A stretch of DNA of 7,051 nucleotides from Rhodobacterales bacterium CG2_30_65_12 (GCA_001873585.1 MNZL01000122.1:1-7051), one strand, 5' to 3'. Counted from the stretch's first letter, positions 1 to 6,318 are shown. Program-made: numbers and translations. Notes: generated by a model from the letters alone, not told the origin.

Positions 1-2
1 TG

Positions 3-1583
3 GCGGGGGATTACCGCGCGGTGGTCGAATACGGCGCCCGCGCGCTCTCGCGCGATCCCGAAAATGCCGGGCTGATGGAAGGGCTGCTCATGGCCCAGGT
101 TGACCTTGGCCAGATTGCTTCGGCGGTGCCAGTGGCGCGCCGTCTCGCCGAGCTCGATCCCGAGAACCGGGTGGCCGGGCTGGTGCTGATGGCCGAATCC
201 ATGCAGGCTGAAGACTGGGCAACGGTCGAGCAGATGCTGGCCGACGGCAGGTCGATCGGCGGTTTTCTCGACCAGATGATCGAGGCCTGGGCGGCGGTTG
301 GCACCGGCAAGATGGGCCGCGCGCTGGAGCTGTTCGACGCGATGGCGACCGCGCCGGGCGCGGGCGAACCGGCGCTGATCCAGAAGGCGCTGGCGCTGGC
401 GCTGGTGGGCGACTACGAGGGCGCGGCGCGCATTTTCAGCGGCGAACAGACCGTTTTGCAGCTCAACCGCGCCGGGATCGAGGCCTATGTTCAGGTGCTG
501 AGCCAGCTTGAACGCAATGCCGACGCGGCGGCGATGCTGGACGAGGCTTTTCCCAACACTGCCGACGTCGAACTTCTGGCCCTGCGGGCAGATCTGGAGG
601 CGGGCAAGCCGATTCCGTTTACCGCCGTTACCGGCCCACGCGAGGCGCTGGCGCAGGTGTTCTATGAGGTCAGCCAGGCGCTCCTCGGCGAGACCGATCC
701 GGGGCTGACCCTGATCTACGCCCGGCTCGCGCTGCACCTTGATCCTGGTCATGTCGGCGCCATGCTGATCACCGCTCAAGTGTTCGAGAAAATGAAAAAC
801 AACGCGCTCGCCGCCGAGGCCTACGCCGCCGTGCCGGTGGCAGACCGGGCCTATTCTCAGGCCCAGCTTGGCCGCGCCATGGCCCTGCGCCAGCTCGGAC
901 AGATCGACGCGGCGCTCTCTGTGCTCACGGATCTGGCCGAGGTTGAGCCGGAACTGGCCAACGTGCCTGCCGCGCTCGGCGACACGCTTCGCTTCGAGAA
1001 ACGCTTCGCCGAGGCCATACCGCATTACGATGCCGCCATCGCCCTGTTTGAAGACGACCGACCAGGCCAGTGGAGCGTGTTCTTCTCGCGCGCGATCGCG
1101 TTAGAGCGCGAAGGCCGGTGGGATGAGGCCGAGGCCGATTTGCGCAAGGCGCTGGAACTCAGCCCGGATCAGCCTTCGGTGCTGAATTATCTCGGCTATT
1201 CCTATGTGGAGCGGCGCGAAAACCTCGATGAGGCGCTCGACATGATCAGGCGCGCGGTCGGCGCGCGTCCGTTTGATGGTTACATCCGCGATTCTCTCGG
1301 CTGGGCGTTCTACCGGCTCGGACATTACCCCGAGGCCGCCGAAGAGATGGAGCGCGCGGTGGAACTCAAGCCGCTCGACCCCGTGCTGAACGACCATCTC
1401 GGCGATACCTACTGGGCCGTCGGCCGTATCCGTGAGGCCAATTTCCAGTGGCGGCGCGCGCTGTCGTTCGTGATTGACGATACAAATCTGGACGAGCTGA
1501 ACCCCGACCGCATCCGGCGCAAGCTGGAGATCGGGCTCGATGCGGTGCTTGAGGAAGAGGGCGGGGAGCCGATCCTGAAATGA
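3..1583 (+). CDS. Tetratricopeptide-repeat (TPR) protein, 5' end outside window
   Basis: The frame is open from base 3 to the TGA at 1581-1583 (526 residues). The residues before the first possible GTG (base 21), AGDYRA, already read as part of a TPR helix, so the true start lies upstream and any signal peptide or lipobox cannot be seen. The chain is almost entirely helical repeats. The clearest TPR units lie in the C-terminal 200 residues (visible residues about 320-350, 357-390, 391-425, 426-460, 461-490), including NYLGYSY near 395, DSLGW at 430-434 and HLGDTYW near 465-471. TPR arrays are protein-interaction scaffolds and no catalytic motif is present. The C-terminal signature resembles long bacterial TPR proteins such as Pseudomonas LbcA (PA4667), an outer-membrane lipoprotein partner of the protease CtpA, which also sits near ispE; that link is inference. 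The stop overlaps the ispE start by 4 bases, so the two are probably cotranscribed. TPR assignment is sure; the role is unknown. Confidence 0.9.
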   Translation, partial: AGDYRAVVEYGARALSRDPENAGLMEGLLMAQVDLGQIASAVPVARRLAELDPENRVAGLVLMAESMQAEDWATVEQMLADGRSIGGFLDQMIEAWAAVGTGKMGRALELFDAMATAPGAGEPALIQKALALALVGDYEGAARIFSGEQTVLQLNRAGIEAYVQVLSQLERNADAAAMLDEAFPNTADVELLALRADLEAGKPIPFTAVTGPREALAQVFYEVSQALLGETDPGLTLIYARLALHLDPGHVGAMLITAQVFEKMKNNALAAEAYAAVPVADRAYSQAQLGRAMALRQLGQIDAALSVLTDLAEVEPELANVPAALGDTLRFEKRFAEAIPHYDAAIALFEDDRPGQWSVFFSRAIALEREGRWDEAEADLRKALELSPDQPSVLNYLGYSYVERRENLDEALDMIRRAVGARPFDGYIRDSLGWAFYRLGHYPEAAEEMERAVELKPLDPVLNDHLGDTYWAVGRIREANFQWRRALSFVIDDTNLDELNPDRIRRKLEIGLDAVLEEEGGEPILK

Positions 1584-2410
1584 TGGTGAAAACCTTTGCG
1601 CCGGCCAAGATCAACCTCACGCTGCACGTCACTGGCCAGCGCGCCGACGGCTATCACCTGCTCGACAGCCTGGTGGCCTTCGCGTCGGACGTGGGCGACC
1701 GGGTGCGGGTGATGCCTGCCGAGGCGGCCTCGCTCGAAGTGACCGGGCCGATGGCCGCAGGCGTGCCCACGGATGCGACCAACCTCGTGGTGCGCGCCGC
1801 CCGGCTCTACGATCTGGCGGTGGCGATTACGCTGGAAAAGCACCTGCCCACCGCGAGCGGGATCGGCGGCGGCTCGTCCGACGCGGCGGCGACGCTGTTT
1901 GCCATGGCTGATCTGACCGGCACCAGCGCCATTCCCGAGGGCGCCACGGCGCTCGGCGCAGATGTGCGCGTGTGCCTTGCACGGGCCGCAGCGCGGATGC
2001 AGGGGATTGGCGAGCAGGTAACGCCGGTGGAGGGCTTTCCCGAACTCTACGCGGTTTTGGCGAATCCCGGCGTTGAGGTCTCGACCCCAGGGGTGTTCGC
2101 CGCGCTCGAAAACAAGCACGGCGTGGCCATGCCCAAGCGCATTCCGCGCTGGCGCGGAGCGTGGTCGGCTTTGGACTGGATCGCCCGGCAGCGCAACGAT
2201 CTCGAAGCGCCGGCCCGCAAGATCGCTCCGGTGATCGGCGAGGTGCTCGATGCGCTTGGCGCATTGCCGGGCGCGCGGCTGGCGCGGATGTCGGGCTCGG
2301 GGGCGACATGCTTTGCCTTGTTCGAGGCGCGCACCGAGGCCGACATCGCCGCCGAAGCGCTGGCCGAGGCGCATCCCGACTGGTGGGTGACGGCGGCAAC
2401 GCTGCGCTGA
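1580..2410 (+). CDS. ispE: 4-diphosphocytidyl-2-C-methyl-D-erythritol kinase
   Basis: This cytosolic GHMP-family kinase phosphorylates the 2-hydroxyl of CDP-methylerythritol with ATP, the fourth step of the MEP route to IPP and DMAPP. It has 276 residues, normal for the family. Visible motifs are the N-terminal FAPAKINLTL with Lys10 at the expected catalytic place, GYHLLDS (24-30), the glycine-rich ATP loop SGIGGGSSDAAA (93-104), GADV with the presumed catalytic Asp128, and the C-terminal GHMP motif MSGSGATCFALF (238-249). One oddity is Arg130 directly after GADV, where a proline is usual. The start ATG at 1580 overlaps the TPR stop as ATGA. A second ATG follows at once (1583), so either could be used. 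A GGGGAG stretch at 1563-1568 may serve as ribosome binding site, but translational coupling is likely. The assignment is close to certain. Confidence 0.96.
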   Translation: MMVKTFAPAKINLTLHVTGQRADGYHLLDSLVAFASDVGDRVRVMPAEAASLEVTGPMAAGVPTDATNLVVRAARLYDLAVAITLEKHLPTASGIGGGSSDAAATLFAMADLTGTSAIPEGATALGADVRVCLARAAARMQGIGEQVTPVEGFPELYAVLANPGVEVSTPGVFAALENKHGVAMPKRIPRWRGAWSALDWIARQRNDLEAPARKIAPVIGEVLDALGALPGARLARMSGSGATCFALFEARTEADIAAEALAEAHPDWWVTAATLR

Positions 2411-2444
2411 CCACAGGCGAATGGCCGGTTCCGACAAGTGAACG

Positions 2445-2478
2445 CGCCCGGAATCGCGCCTCTTCATCGGGCGGTTTT
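2445..2478 (+). terminator. Candidate weak terminator of the TPR-ispE unit
   Basis: CGCCCG (2445-2450) pairs with CGGGCG (2468-2473) across a 17-base loop and is followed by GTTTT (2474-2478). It lies 35 bases after the ispE stop. The stem is all G/C but only 6 bp, the loop is long and the T run is short. The right arm also overlaps the next inverted repeat (2472-2509). Factor-dependent termination would be an equally good explanation. Confidence 0.3.
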
Positions 2479-2567
2479 CACCTTTCGGCAACGCGATATC
2501 GCAAAACCGGTATCATAGTGTCAGGGAAGGAAAATCCCCGACGTCATGGGGCTATGACAATGATACT
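2472..2567. other. Noncoding stretch with two adjacent inverted repeats (possible structured RNA or operator region)
   Basis: This is the core of the 211-base gap between the convergent ispE and moeA genes. Inverted repeat I is CGGTTTT (2472-2478) with AAAACCG (2503-2509); its 24-base loop contains the perfect palindrome GCGATATCGC (2493-2502). Inverted repeat II follows directly: TATCAT-AG-TGTCA (2511-2523) pairs with TGACAATGATA (2555-2565), 11 bp with a 2-base bulge. It can be extended by G2510-C2566 and a possible G-T pair 2509-2567 (shared with repeat I). A smaller CCCC/GGGG hairpin (2536-2539, 2548-2551) lies inside it. No convincing coding region is present. Whether this acts as RNA, and on which strand, or as protein-binding DNA, cannot be told from sequence alone. 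The rest of the gap (2411-2444 and 2568-2590) shows nothing further. Confidence 0.35.
2531..2551 (-). terminator. Candidate weak terminator of the mobA-mobB/moeA operon
   Basis: Read on the - strand, CCCC and GGGG (complement of 2548-2551 and 2536-2539) form a 4-bp stem with an 8-base loop, followed by ATTTT (complement of 2535-2531). It lies about 70 bases past the moeA stop. The stem is short, and its pairing competes with the neighbouring GTCAT/ATGAC hairpin, so this is only a candidate. Confidence 0.2.
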
Positions 2568-2590
2568 TCACCCGCGACTGCGTTAATCCG

Positions 2591-2618
2591 CCCTGTGCCC
2601 TGTGCCCTGCGCCCCGTG
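2591..2618. repeat. Four-unit 7-bp tandem repeat beside the moeA stop
   Basis: The units are CCCTGTG, CCCTGTG, CCCTGCG and CCCCGTG: two exact copies and two with a single change each, covering 28 bases. The array ends 3 bases before the moeA stop codon (2622-2624, TAG on the - strand) and is therefore in the 3' untranslated part of that transcript. It looks like a slipped-strand microrepeat; no function is evident. Confidence 0.6.
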
Positions 2619-2621
2619 CGC

Positions 2622-4367
2622 CTACAGCCCGAAGCCGGCCAGTGGCAAAAAGCGCACCGGGTCGCCGGGGGCGATCTCGTGCGCGGCTTCGCCGATTTCC
2701 AGCAGCCCTTCGGCCCAGGCGAGGCTCGATATCATCCCCGAACTGTCGGAGCGAAAAATCTCAGCCCGGCCCTCGCCATCAAGCCGGGCGCGCAAAAACT
2801 CGCGCCGCCCCGCCCGCTTCGAGAGCGCAAACGCCGCGGGCACCTCGAAGCCGCGCGGCTCAAGCCAGTGTCCGCCGGCGAGCACCGAAAGCGCGGGGCG
2901 GGCGAACAGGAGCGCGGTGACGAAGGCCGAAACCGGGTTGCCCGGCAGGCCAAACACCGGCATCCGGCGCCATTGCCCGAGCACCAGCGGTTTGCCGGGC
3001 TTCAGCGCCACGCGCCATTGCGCCAAATTGCCCTCGGATCCCAGCAGGGCCGATACGTGGTCTTCGTCCCCTGCGGAGGCGCCGCCGGAGGTGATAAGCA
3101 CGTCCACCTCGGCCGCCTCCAACGCGGCGCGCAGGGCATCGCGGCTATCGGGCACATGGCCAAGATCGCGCACGTCGTGGCCCCAGCGCGTGGCGAGCGC
3201 GATCAGCATTGGCCGGTTGGCGTCGTAGGTGCGGGCCGGGTCGAGCGTGGTGCCGGGGGCGGCAAGCTCATCGCCGGTCGAGAGCAGGCCAACGCGCAGG
3301 CGGTTGCGCACCTGCACCTGCGCGAGCCCCAGTGCCGAAAGCAGCCCGATCTCAGCGGGGCCAAGCGGTGTGCCTGCCGACAGCGCCACCGCGCCCGCCG
3401 CCACGTCTTCACCCGCCGCGCGGCTGTTGGCGCCGGGGCTGAGCCCCTCAGGCAGGGTGATCGTTTCGCCGGTGATCGTCACATGCTCCTGCATCGCCAC
3501 GGTATCGACGCCATCGGGCAGGAGTGCGCCGGTGAGCACCTTTACCGCGTGGCCGGGGGCAACGGCGTGCGAATGTGGATGGCCGGCGGCGGACCGGCCC
3601 GGATCGAGCAGCAGCGTTTGCCCGCCGGCTAGGCTCGCATGGGCGAAACCGTAGCCATCCATCGCCGAATTCGTGCCCGGCGGGTTGGCCCGGGGGGCAA
3701 TGGCGTCTTCGGCGAGGATCCGCCCGTCAGCCTCGGCTACGGCGATCTGCTCGCGCCCTGTCACCGGCCCCAGCGCGGCGCGCAGCATAGCTTGCGCCTC
3801 GGCCACCGTGGCCATGCCCGGCGCATTTTGCGGCAGGAAGCAGGCATCGGCCAAAGCCGGGGCGGCGGCCTCGGAAAGCCCGGTTTCGGCGAGGATGAAA
3901 TCGGCGATCGCAGCGGTATCGTCGAGCTCGAATCGCGGCACCGGCAGGCCGTCCAGCGGCACATCGGAGGCGACCGCGCGCACGGTCGGATCGTCCGGCT
4001 GGATCAGCGCGCGCCCGGTTGGGGCGCGAAAAACCTCGATCTTGGCATGTGCGTCGCGTTTGTAGCCCTCGACCAGCACCAGATCGACGGGGGTGAGCTT
4101 GGCGAGCAACTCGCCCAGCGGCGGCTCCGGTGCCTCGCCCAACTCATGCAGCAGCGCCCAGCGGCTATACGACGCCAGAAGCACCTCGCGCGCGCCGGCC
4201 GCGCGGTGGCGGTGGCTGTCCTTTCCGGGGCGGTCGAGATCGAAGGCGTGGTGGGTGTGTTTCACCGTCGATACCGTCAGCCCGCGCGCCCGGATATCAG
4301 CCACCAGCCGTTCCATGAGCCCGGTCTTGCCTGCGTTCTTCCAGCCGATGACGCCGTAAATCTTCAT
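2622..4367 (-). CDS. moeA: Fused MobB (MGD biosynthesis adaptor) and MoeA (molybdopterin molybdotransferase)
   Basis: This is one 581-residue polypeptide with two molybdenum-cofactor domains. Residues 1-165 are MobB: a P-loop GWKNAGKT (8-15), KHTHH (36-40) and LVLVEGYK (96-103). MobB is a GTP-binding partner of MobA. A linker of about 20 residues leads into MoeA (about 186-581), which inserts molybdate into adenylylated molybdopterin. MoeA motifs are SAMDGYGF (234-241), GALLPDGVDTV (280-290), RAAGED (316-321), STGDEL (363-368), TSGGASAGDEDH (426-437), KPGKPL (456-461) and GLPGNPVS (473-480). Both domains look complete and no frameshift separates them. The ATG at 4367-4365 overlaps the mobA stop (ATGA) and has a good ribosome binding site, AGGAGA at 4379-4374, so it can be translated both coupled and independently. 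With mobA it forms a small operon. It presumably acts in the cytosol for bis-MGD enzymes. MogA is not in the window. The domain calls are secure. Confidence 0.95.
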   Translation of the reverse strand: MKIYGVIGWKNAGKTGLMERLVADIRARGLTVSTVKHTHHAFDLDRPGKDSHRHRAAGAREVLLASYSRWALLHELGEAPEPPLGELLAKLTPVDLVLVEGYKRDAHAKIEVFRAPTGRALIQPDDPTVRAVASDVPLDGLPVPRFELDDTAAIADFILAETGLSEAAAPALADACFLPQNAPGMATVAEAQAMLRAALGPVTGREQIAVAEADGRILAEDAIAPRANPPGTNSAMDGYGFAHASLAGGQTLLLDPGRSAAGHPHSHAVAPGHAVKVLTGALLPDGVDTVAMQEHVTITGETITLPEGLSPGANSRAAGEDVAAGAVALSAGTPLGPAEIGLLSALGLAQVQVRNRLRVGLLSTGDELAAPGTTLDPARTYDANRPMLIALATRWGHDVRDLGHVPDSRDALRAALEAAEVDVLITSGGASAGDEDHVSALLGSEGNLAQWRVALKPGKPLVLGQWRRMPVFGLPGNPVSAFVTALLFARPALSVLAGGHWLEPRGFEVPAAFALSKRAGRREFLRARLDGEGRAEIFRSDSSGMISSLAWAEGLLEIGEAAHEIAPGDPVRFLPLAGFGL

Positions 4368-5002
4368 GTGGTGTCTCCTGTCAGGCGCGCACGGGCCTCG
4401 GCGAGGTCTTGTGGCGTGTTGACGTTGAAAAAGGGATCGAGCAGCGTGGTGTCGAATGGCACGCGCACCGCGCCTTGGTCGAGCGCCCAGGCGCCCACCT
4501 TTCGTGTGCCTGCCCCGAGCGCCTGCCTGAGGTCGTCGCGCAAGCTTACCGGCCAGAGCCCAAAGGTGGGATGCAGCCCCGAGGCGGTCGCGGCAAGCGC
4601 AATCGGGGCCGCTGCGGCTTGTGCCCCTGCCATCAGCCGAATCACCAGGTCCGTGGGCAAGAACGGCGTGTCGGCGGCGGCGGTTACGATGTGGCGCGCC
4701 CCCTCGCGCGCGGCGCAGTCCATAGCGGCGAGTACGCCGGCGAGCGGGCCGGGATGGCCCGGCACCGGGTCGGCCAGAACCTTCAGGCCGAAGGCGGCAA
4801 AGCGACCCGGATCGCCATTGGCGTTGAGCGCGAGCCCCGCCACCTGCGGCGCGAGCCGGGCGATCACGTGGCCGAGCATTGGCATGCCGGCCAGCTCGAT
4901 GAGCGCCTTGTCGCCGCCGCCCATCCGGCTTGCGAGTCCGCCAGCAAGAATCACCCCAAATGGTCGTGTGGTTGCGACCACATCACCCGATTGCATCTGC
5001 AC
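4364..5002 (-). CDS. mobA: Molybdenum cofactor guanylyltransferase
   Basis: MobA transfers GMP from GTP to molybdenum-molybdopterin, giving the guanine dinucleotide cofactor (MGD) used by DMSO-reductase-family enzymes such as nitrate reductases and formate dehydrogenases. The 212-residue length is typical. The nucleotidyltransferase signature LAGGLASRMGGGDKAL (19-34) is intact, with Lys32 in the GTP-binding loop. GPLAG (85-89) and AADTPFLP (109-116) follow, with Asp111 at the expected magnesium-binding site. The start is taken as GTG at 5002-5000 because an AGGGGG sequence lies 6 bases upstream of it; an in-frame ATG two codons later (4996) has poorer spacing. The gene leads the operon and overlaps the MobB-MoeA gene by 4 bases. 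It is divergent from azlC, 42 bases away. Confidence 0.94.
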   Translation of the reverse strand: MQMQSGDVVATTRPFGVILAGGLASRMGGGDKALIELAGMPMLGHVIARLAPQVAGLALNANGDPGRFAAFGLKVLADPVPGHPGPLAGVLAAMDCAAREGARHIVTAAADTPFLPTDLVIRLMAGAQAAAAPIALAATASGLHPTFGLWPVSLRDDLRQALGAGTRKVGAWALDQGAVRVPFDTTLLDPFFNVNTPQDLAEARARLTGDTT

Positions 5003-5008
5003 GCGTTT

Positions 5009-5014
5009 CCCCCT
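5009..5014 (-). promoter_or_regulatory. Ribosome binding site of mobA, favouring the GTG start
   Basis: On the - strand the sequence reads AGGGGG followed by six bases and then GTG (5002-5000). Spacing to the alternative ATG at 4996 would be 12 bases, too long for a typical Shine-Dalgarno pairing. This is the reason for preferring the GTG. Confidence 0.5.
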
Positions 5015-5044
5015 ACCCGTAGCGCGCCAACTCTAGGATGTGCC

Positions 5045-5758
5045 ATGACCCGCTCCAACCCGAAATCGCTCACCCTGCGCGGCATGGCCGACGGTTTGCC
5101 CTTTGTGCTTGTCATTGGCCCGTTCGGGCTGCTGTTTGGCGTTGTGGCGACCGAGGCCGGGCTGAACCTTGCCGAAACCATGGGCATGACGGTACTGGTA
5201 ATCGCCGGGGCCGCGCAGTTTGCCGCGCTGCAGCAGATGGTGGCCGATACCCCGATCGTGATGATCCTCGCCACCGCGCTGGCGGTGAACCTGCGAATGG
5301 CGATGTATTCCGCCTCGCTCACGCCCTGGCTTGGCAAGGCGCCGCTGTGGAAGCGCGCCGCGGTGGCCTATCTGATGGTGGATCAAGTCTACATGCTGGC
5401 CCACCTCAAATACGAGCGCGATCCTGGCCTCAGCCTCGCCGACCGGCTGCGCTACTACTTCGGCACGATGATCCCGATCGGCCCGGCCTGGTATGCCGCC
5501 ACCTTTACCGGCGCGCTGGTGGGGCAGGCGATCCCGCCCGAATTCGCGCTGGATTTCGCCGTGCCGATCACCTTTCTGGCGATGATTGCGCCGATGATGA
5601 AAACCCTCGCTCACCTCGCCGCCGCCGCCACCTCGGTGCTTGCGGCACTCGCCTTCGCCGGTCTGCCCTACGGCACCGGGTTGCTGGTGGCTGCCGCCGC
5701 CGCCATGGCAGTGGGTTCGGGCGTTGAGGTGGCGATGGAAAAAAGGCGCGCAGCATGA
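5045..5758 (+). CDS. azlC: AzlC-family inner-membrane protein, large subunit of a branched-chain amino-acid exporter
   Basis: The protein has 237 residues and is strongly hydrophobic, with about six to seven predicted membrane segments (about 17-37, 44-64, 68-88, 104-122, 141-161, 172-192, 207-227). AzlC-family marks are the GAAQFAALQ stretch at 55-63, the NLRMAMYSASLTPWL block (82-96) and an aspartate in the next helix (MVDQVY, 111-116). Bacillus AzlC gives resistance to 4-azaleucine, and the E. coli homologue YgaZ works with YgaH to export valine, so efflux of branched-chain or similar amino acids is the expected role; the actual substrate is not visible. The frame is open far upstream, but that part is antisense to mobA. 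The ATG at 5045 has AGGA six bases upstream (5035-5038) and starts the family alignment correctly. The end overlaps azlD as ATGA. No regulator gene is nearby. Confidence 0.92.
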   Translation: MTRSNPKSLTLRGMADGLPFVLVIGPFGLLFGVVATEAGLNLAETMGMTVLVIAGAAQFAALQQMVADTPIVMILATALAVNLRMAMYSASLTPWLGKAPLWKRAAVAYLMVDQVYMLAHLKYERDPGLSLADRLRYYFGTMIPIGPAWYAATFTGALVGQAIPPEFALDFAVPITFLAMIAPMMKTLAHLAAAATSVLAALAFAGLPYGTGLLVAAAAAMAVGSGVEVAMEKRRAA

Positions 5759-6084
5759 CTCTCACCACAAGCGAAATCTGGACGGTGATTGCGGGCCTCG
5801 GCCTTGGCACCTTTCTCATCCGCTTCTCGTTTCTCGGGCTGGTCGGCGACCGGCCGCTGCCGGGCTGGCTCTTGCGGCTTTTGCGCTACACGCCGGTGGC
5901 GGTGCTGCCCGGCCTCGTCGCGCCGCTGGTGCTCTGGCCGCAGGCGACGGGCGGCGCCCCCGATCCGGCGCGGCTCACGGCGGCGGTGGCCACGGTTGGG
6001 ATCGGACTCGCAACGCGCAACATGCTTCTGGCCATCGTCGGCGGAGCGCTCACGCTCTACGCCATGCTCTGGCTGTTGGGTTGA
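5755..6084 (+). CDS. azlD: AzlD-family small subunit of the branched-chain amino-acid exporter
   Basis: This is a 109-residue membrane protein with about four helices (about 8-28, 41-61, 74-90, 92-108), the usual size for AzlD/YgaH. The family-typical segment RYTPVAVLPGLVAPLVL (45-61) is present, as is a GIGLATRNMLLAIVGG block in the C-terminal half. AzlD proteins are required together with AzlC and are nearly always encoded directly behind it, as here with a 4-base ATGA overlap that implies coupled translation in fixed ratio. Its TGA stop forms the outer bases of a short hairpin shared with the convergent gene. Assignment is firm from sequence plus context; the substrate is unproven. Confidence 0.92.
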   Translation: MTLTTSEIWTVIAGLGLGTFLIRFSFLGLVGDRPLPGWLLRLLRYTPVAVLPGLVAPLVLWPQATGGAPDPARLTAAVATVGIGLATRNMLLAIVGGALTLYAMLWLLG

Positions 6085-6096
6085 GCCGTTGGCTCA
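6082..6096. terminator. Inverted repeat between convergent genes, possible bidirectional terminator
   Basis: TGAGCC-GTT-GGCTCA is a perfect 6-bp stem with a 3-base loop. In RNA it can be extended by a U-G pair (6081/6097) and a G-C pair (6080/6098). The left arm begins with the azlD TGA; the right arm ends with the complement of the TGA of the - strand small gene. There is no T tract on either side, so intrinsic termination would be weak at best. Confidence 0.35.
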
Positions 6097-6318
6097 GCGC
6101 AGGACAGACCCAACCACCCGGGTAAAGGCGCGCGGAATATCGTCGAGGGTATAGCCGTTCGGCTTCTGGGTCAGAGCGATGGTGACGAGCCCGCCGCCGA
6201 TCAGCAGCATGATCGCCGCAGCTCGTGGGGCGCGGCCATCGGAAAAAGCCGATACGATCGAGGGCAGGGTGAAGCCAAGGATCACCAGGCCGATCACCAG
6301 CATCAGGTCGTGTTGCAT
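6094..6318 (-). CDS. Small two-helix membrane protein of unknown function
   Basis: The 74-residue protein has two predicted membrane helices (about 5-24 and 33-50) joined by a short charged turn, SAFSDGRAPRAA (23-34). A tail of about 24 residues follows, QKPNGYTLDDIPRAFTRVVG and four more residues, which could form an amphipathic helix. There is no signal-peptide cleavage site or cysteine. The ATG at 6318-6316 has GGAAGG (complement of 6325-6330) six bases upstream, which supports real translation. It lies 46 bases downstream of pyk on the same strand and is probably cotranscribed with it. I believe small proteins of this type recur beside pyk in Rhodobacterales, but cannot name a family. Function unknown; the acidic/basic turn and the tail are the parts most likely to be functional. 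Confidence 0.75.
   Translation of the reverse strand: MQHDLMLVIGLVILGFTLPSIVSAFSDGRAPRAAAIMLLIGGGLVTIALTQKPNGYTLDDIPRAFTRVVGSVLR

Noticed and set aside
1409..2491. Long - strand open frame (360 codons) opposite ispE
   Set aside because: It is antisense to the complete IspE kinase and the TPR gene end; Arg/His-rich with no domain.
2511..2516. TATCAT as a -10 promoter element
   Set aside because: No convincing -35 hexamer at 16-18 bases upstream, and the sequence is explained as an arm of inverted repeat II.
2554..2586. Ten-residue mini frame (ATG at 2554, TAA at 2584)
   Set aside because: No ribosome binding site at proper distance, no gene downstream on the same strand for it to regulate, and it sits in the arm of an inverted repeat. 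Too short to support as a gene.
2595..3632. Long + strand open frame (345 codons) opposite the MoeA domain
   Set aside because: It is antisense to a clear MoeA domain with all motifs in place. The translation is Arg/Gly/Ala/His-rich without recognisable domains, as expected for a shadow frame in GC-rich DNA.
3639..5036. Long + strand open frame (465 codons) opposite the MobB region and mobA
   Set aside because: It is antisense to MobB and MobA, with low-complexity composition and no motifs. The length follows from codon bias in the real genes.
4409..5044. Upstream extension of the azlC frame into mobA
   Set aside because: The extra 212 codons are antisense to mobA and unlike any membrane transporter. 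The ATG at 5045 has a ribosome binding site and matches the family N terminus.
5033..5614. - strand open frame (193 codons) opposite azlC
   Set aside because: Antisense to a clear AzlC membrane protein; His/Arg/Gly-rich with no family features.
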